Assembly: GCF_900155945.1 (NCBI RefSeq) | Contig: NZ_FTMN01000004.1 | Span: 62,001 to 126,000 of the forward strand | DNA from: Marinobacterium stanieri | Lineage (GTDB): Bacteria > Pseudomonadota > Gammaproteobacteria > Pseudomonadales > Balneatricaceae | Direction of reading: 5' to 3' | Length of the DNA stretch: 64,000 bases | Shown: piece after piece, positions 60,761 through 64,000 of the stretch | Layout: every line of letters starts with the position of its first letter | How positions within the stretch are numbered: the first letter of the stretch is position 1 | The notes under the pieces: generated by a model | The model's database searches: none | Seen by the model: the letters and a program-made list of their open reading frames with translations, nothing else | What the model was told of the DNA's origin: nothing | Translations under genes and position numbers: made by a program

Positions 60761-61526
60761 GATCCAGGATGTCACCGTTTTTCGCCAGCAAACCAGAGTG
60801 CTGGAAAACTTTTCTCTGCAGATCAAAGCCGGTGAAAAAGTTGCCTTGCTCGGCCCCAATGGCGCCGGTAAAAGTACTCTGCTCAAACTGATCTGCCGCG
60901 AACTTTACCCGGTTGTTAAACCCGATAGCTTCGTGCGCCTGTACGGCAGCGAACGCGCGCCCATTTGGGAGCTGCGGAGCCAGCTCGGACTGGTATCAGC
61001 CGATCTGCAGGACGACTACACCCCCTATACACGGGCCCTGGATGTCGTGGTGTCCGGGTTCTTTGGCAGCATTGGTCGCCATGACCACCTTCAACCGGAG
61101 CCTCAGCAGATCGAGACCGCTCAACGCCTGCTGGAAACCGTCGGTATGGCTGAGCAGGCAGAACAGATGTACCAACGCCTCTCAACGGGTCAGAAGCGAC
61201 GCCTGCTGCTGGCACGTGCACTGGTACATGAGCCCGATGCTCTGATTCTGGACGAACCGGCCAGTGGTCTGGATATGGGCGCCAGTTTTCAGATGCTGCA
61301 ATTGATGCGCTCTTTTTGCCAGGCCGGCGGCTCCATGCTGATCGCGACCCACCACATTGACGAAATCATTCCTGAGATCGAACGTGTCGTCCTGCTGCAG
61401 AATGGAAAAATCCTGGCTGACGGCCCCAAGGCTGAGGTATTGACCGGTGCCAATCTCTCCTCACTTTACAATACAGAGCTTGCCGTTACCGAGCGCAATG
61501 GCTGGTACCGCGTATGGCATGAATAA
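60753..61526 (+). CDS. ABC-type ATP-binding protein (ModF/YlmA-like)
   Basis: 257 aa, a single ATPase domain. Walker A GPNGAGKST (residues 35-43), signature LSTGQKRR in place of LSGGQ, Walker B ALILDEPASGLD and switch His in IATHHIDEIIPE. The HHIDEIIPEIERVVLL pattern is like ModF/YlmA ATPases. There is no permease gene next to it. It overlaps the glycosyltransferase gene. It could energise a permease encoded elsewhere or have a non-transport role. Confidence 0.85.
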   Translation: MIEIQDVTVFRQQTRVLENFSLQIKAGEKVALLGPNGAGKSTLLKLICRELYPVVKPDSFVRLYGSERAPIWELRSQLGLVSADLQDDYTPYTRALDVVVSGFFGSIGRHDHLQPEPQQIETAQRLLETVGMAEQAEQMYQRLSTGQKRRLLLARALVHEPDALILDEPASGLDMGASFQMLQLMRSFCQAGGSMLIATHHIDEIIPEIERVVLLQNGKILADGPKAEVLTGANLSSLYNTELAVTERNGWYRVWHE

Positions 61527-61615
61527 AGAGATCAACCTCTTTGGCTTTATATGTTGAATTTCTAATATAAAACCTTTTACGATGGTGTTTTTATTCTTCA
61601 AGCAGGACACTCAGA

Positions 61616-61996
61616 ATGAAAACCGCCCACGATCTGGTTGCCGCCGCCAAACAAGGCATCACCGAAGTCAGTGTTGATAATGCCGATTCCGCCATTCAAA
61701 ACGCCGACCTGGTGGTCGATGTACGGGAACCGGAGGAATACCATAACGGCCATATTACCGGCGCTATCAATATCCCTCGCGGCCTTCTGGAGTTCAAATT
61801 CAGCAACGACGAAGCACTGACATCTCGCGATCTCAATATTGTTCTGTACTGCAAGAACAGCGGGCGTGCTGCTCTAAGCGCCAAGAGCCTGGCCGAGATG
61901 GGCTACCTGCACGTGGTCTCGATCACCGGCGGTATTGAAGCCTGGCAGGAAGCGAATAAGCCCGTGGTTAAGCCTTCACTGCCTGATTTTGACTAA
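61616..61996 (+). CDS. rhodanese-like domain protein
   Basis: 126 aa. A single rhodanese fold: VVDVREPEEYHNGHITGAINIPRG and the active loop LYCKNSGRAALSAKSL with the catalytic Cys near residue 80, then GYLHVVSITGGIEAWQE. Sulfur transfer or a regulatory role; cytoplasmic. Its last 29 bp overlap the 3' end of the convergent LysR gene. Confidence 0.93.
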   Translation: MKTAHDLVAAAKQGITEVSVDNADSAIQNADLVVDVREPEEYHNGHITGAINIPRGLLEFKFSNDEALTSRDLNIVLYCKNSGRAALSAKSLAEMGYLHVVSITGGIEAWQEANKPVVKPSLPDFD

Positions 61997-62930
61997 GTAG
62001 CCCGGCCACTTCATTGCAGATATATTCGGCCGGCAGGCACTGCTCCAGTGCCTCGGCCGCAAACCCCAGAAAGCCCTCCCCGGCATGCGGCAGCCGCCTG
62101 TCACGGCGAATGATGAAATGCCAATGACTTTCGATAGGGAAACCGGAAACGGGCAGCACACAAATACCCGGGTGAGCTGTCGGCAACACATGAGCCGACA
62201 CCACGGCCACCCCCATCCCAGAAGCTACGCCCACTCGAATCGCCTCGTTACTCGCCATCTGCAGCCCTTTTGACCACTGTAATCCACGCCCCTGCAACCA
62301 GCTTTCAAACAGCATACGTGTTGCCGACCCTGGCTCACGCTGTAACAGACGCTCATTCAGCAAGGCATCAATGGGAATACTGCTTTCCTGTGCAAGCGGG
62401 TGAGTCTCGGGCGCAATCATGACCAGCGGGTTGCGCAAAAACCGCGCTGCCATCACCTGCGCTGAAGACGGGGGATGACTGAAGACATAGATATCATCCA
62501 TCTGGCGCTCAAACCGTTCCAGCAGCTGCTGACGGTTGCCAATATGCACCGTCATGTCCACGTCTGGAAATGCCTGACTGTACGGCCCCAGCAATCTGGG
62601 CAGCACATATTGCGCAGTGTTCACCAGCGCAATGCTGAAACGCCCGCGATGACCGCCTTGAAGCTCGGCCAGATAATCCTGAAAGTCCTCAAAACGCCCG
62701 GTCACGTCCAGGGCGGTGCGGTACAGCTCCCGACCGGCATCCGTCAGCTCGGTCGTGCCTGATACTGATGAAAACAGCGGCTCGCCGACGGTCTCAGCCA
62801 GGCGTTTTAGCTGCTGTGACACTGTTGGCTGCGTCAAGTGCAGCTGCCGTGCCGCAGCGGTCACGGAGCCTGTTCTGACCACCGTGACATAGACCTCCAG
62901 AAGACGAAACGTGAGATGTCGCAAGTTCAC
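61968..62930 (-). CDS. LysR-family regulator (CbbR-like), divergent from the SbtA-like gene
   Basis: 320 aa from GTG 62930, which has GGAG seven bases upstream; an in-frame GTG at 62936 is too close to that site. HTH: RTGSVTAAARQLHLTQPTVSQQLKRLAETVG. The effector domain follows (RFSIALVNTAQYVLPRLLGPYSQAFPDVD), like CbbR/CysB-group regulators. Its location, divergent from a putative bicarbonate transporter with a short AT-rich shared promoter region, implies control of that gene, perhaps in response to inorganic carbon. Confidence 0.9.
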   Translation of the reverse strand: MNLRHLTFRLLEVYVTVVRTGSVTAAARQLHLTQPTVSQQLKRLAETVGEPLFSSVSGTTELTDAGRELYRTALDVTGRFEDFQDYLAELQGGHRGRFSIALVNTAQYVLPRLLGPYSQAFPDVDMTVHIGNRQQLLERFERQMDDIYVFSHPPSSAQVMAARFLRNPLVMIAPETHPLAQESSIPIDALLNERLLQREPGSATRMLFESWLQGRGLQWSKGLQMASNEAIRVGVASGMGVAVVSAHVLPTAHPGICVLPVSGFPIESHWHFIIRRDRRLPHAGEGFLGFAAEALEQCLPAEYICNEVAGLLSQNQAVKA

Positions 62931-62944
62931 AGGCACTCTCCATG

Positions 62945-62977
62945 GATAATTATCTATGAATAATGCATCAATAATTA
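62945..62977. promoter_or_regulatory. shared LysR operator/promoter region
   Basis: AT-rich stretch between the divergent LysR and SbtA-like genes. It contains the perfect dyad GATAATTATC (62945-62954) and TTAT-N6-ATAA (62950-62963), both of the T-N11-A type bound by LysR proteins. Confidence 0.5.
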
Positions 62978-63042
62978 ATTAGCAACAATGCCTCATCACA
63001 AGCACAATCCGTGCCGCTTAAATCAATCAGAGAGGACATTTC

Positions 63043-63984
63043 ATGCCGGATATCGTGGTGATGTTTTTCTTGCTGGGCGTGGTCGCAGGCCTGGTCAAGT
63101 CAGACCTTAATATTCCCAAAGCCGCTTACGACACGCTCAGCCTGTTGCTGATGCTGACCATCGGCCTCAAGGGAGGTATGGGGCTCCACGGCAACCTGAC
63201 TCCGGCGCTGGTTCCTGAACTGCTGCTGGTGATGTCACTGGGTGCCATAATTCCCCTGTTGCTGTTTCCGCTCCTGCGCAAGCTGGTTAACCTGTCACTT
63301 GCCGACAGCGCCAGTATCAGTGCCCACTATGGCTCGGTCAGTGCCGGCACCTTCGCTGTTGCTCTGGCCTACGCAGAAAGCCACCAACTGATCACCGGCC
63401 CCGAAGTCACCCTCTACCTGGTACTGCTGGAGCTGCCCGCCATCATGGTCGGCCTCGCCCTGTTCCGCCATTTCAATCCGGACAAGGAAATCGCACACTC
63501 ACGCTTGAGCCTGCTGCATGAAACGCTAACCAACCGTGGCGTTATTCTACTGGCTGGGGGCGTACTCATCGGTTACCTGTATGGCCCCATGAACGGTGCC
63601 CCGGTCACAGACCTGTTTACCGGTGCCTTCAAAGCGGTTCTGGCACTCTTCCTGCTGGAGATGGGCCTGGTGGCCGCCGAAACCCTGCGTCCCATTCCCT
63701 GGCAGCACTGGCGTCTGCTGGCTTTTGCCACGGTCGCGCCAAGCCTGCTGGCCTGTTTCGGCATTGCTGCCGGCCTGCTGCTTGAGCTGCCGGTCGGAAC
63801 AACTCTGGTACTGGCCAGCCTTACTGCGAGTGCATCCTATATTGCTGCACCAGCCGCCATCAGGGCCGCCATCCCGCAGGCCAATATCGGACTGGCCATG
63901 CTGGCATCACTCGGGTTCACCTTCCCGTTCAATGTCATTGTCGGTATCCCGCTGTATCACCAGTTGATCCAGGCACTTTCCTGA
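63043..63984 (+). CDS. SbtA-like sodium-dependent bicarbonate transporter
   Basis: 313 aa, about ten TM helices arranged as two inverted halves. The family signature is seen in MFFLLGVVAGLVKSDLNIPKAAYDTLSLLLMLTIGLKGG and in SAHYGSVSAGTFAVALAYAE, plus the second-half ASLTASASYIAAPAAIRAAIPQAN. These match the SbtA (DUF897) family, known in cyanobacteria for Na+/HCO3- symport. In a probable heterotroph it may supply bicarbonate for carboxylation reactions. No adjacent SbtB (PII-like) gene was found. The gene is complete, ending 16 bp before the window edge. Confidence 0.85.
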   Translation: MPDIVVMFFLLGVVAGLVKSDLNIPKAAYDTLSLLLMLTIGLKGGMGLHGNLTPALVPELLLVMSLGAIIPLLLFPLLRKLVNLSLADSASISAHYGSVSAGTFAVALAYAESHQLITGPEVTLYLVLLELPAIMVGLALFRHFNPDKEIAHSRLSLLHETLTNRGVILLAGGVLIGYLYGPMNGAPVTDLFTGAFKAVLALFLLEMGLVAAETLRPIPWQHWRLLAFATVAPSLLACFGIAAGLLLELPVGTTLVLASLTASASYIAAPAAIRAAIPQANIGLAMLASLGFTFPFNVIVGIPLYHQLIQALS

Positions 63985-64000
63985 GCACTGGTGAGACGGA

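Overview
The window reads as a chromosomal segment of a moderately GC-rich, Gram-negative, probably marine gammaproteobacterium of the Oceanospirillales/Pseudomonadales type. This rests on a Pseudomonas-like LdcA decarboxylase, aroA, bolA, recQ, YqaA/DedA, DUF3422 and UPF0149 genes, Pseudomonas-style GTGGGAG...CTCCCAC REP palindromes, PilJ-type and CZB chemoreceptors, and a LEPR-XLL/RTX giant protein. The genus is not provable from the sequence alone; a Marinobacterium-like organism is my best guess.

Left part (1-6144, all minus strand): a 2-aminoethylphosphonate-type uptake cluster. It holds a permease cut by the window edge, an ATPase, a periplasmic binding protein, an FAD-dependent oxidoreductase, a GntR/UTRA regulator and a free-standing TOBE-like domain protein. 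Two copies of a TGGTNTATACCA dyad, one a perfect 20-bp palindrome, lie in front of the binding-protein and oxidoreductase genes and are the likely operators. 6312-8567 (+) is a lysine/ornithine/arginine decarboxylase with a clear terminator. Two divergent chemoreceptor genes follow (8660-12860).

Centre (12872-34629, minus strand): the most unusual region. A 14.5-kb gene encodes a 4828-residue LEPR-XLL protein with a long RTX-like repeat region, two lectin-like folds and a metzincin HExxHxxGxxH site. Just downstream, five closely spaced genes encode a DUF3467 protein, a GAF-domain protein fused to a membrane-anchored HlyD adaptor, a PqqD-like/M50 metalloprotease/HlyD fusion, a degenerate SecA homologue that has lost its Walker A lysine, and a periplasmic HlyD/RND-type adaptor. 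There is no HlyB-type ABC transporter or TolC in the locus. I propose that these genes form a dedicated, poorly described export or maturation pathway for the giant protein.

Right part: mostly housekeeping and small accessory genes. They are phnA-like, a KamA-type radical SAM enzyme, a membrane-anchored HExxH protein, yqaA, recQ, UPF0149, a glycine-zipper lipoprotein, a ClsB-like cardiolipin synthase, an ABC exporter, a YdcH-like protein, ogt, aroA, a REP cluster, bolA and DUF3422. At 50303-56252 lies a MksFEB/JetABC SMC-like condensin operon with no JetD nuclease next to it. The tail of its middle subunit is built from an exact 135-bp tandem repeat whose units are made of REP palindromes, translated in frame. 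Then come tRNA-Asn x2 and tRNA-Pro, a DUF1127 protein, a LysR regulator, two hypothetical genes, a glycosyltransferase overlapping an ABC ATPase, a rhodanese, and a LysR regulator divergent from an SbtA-like bicarbonate transporter gene at the right edge.

No CRISPR array, prophage, integrase or rRNA was seen.
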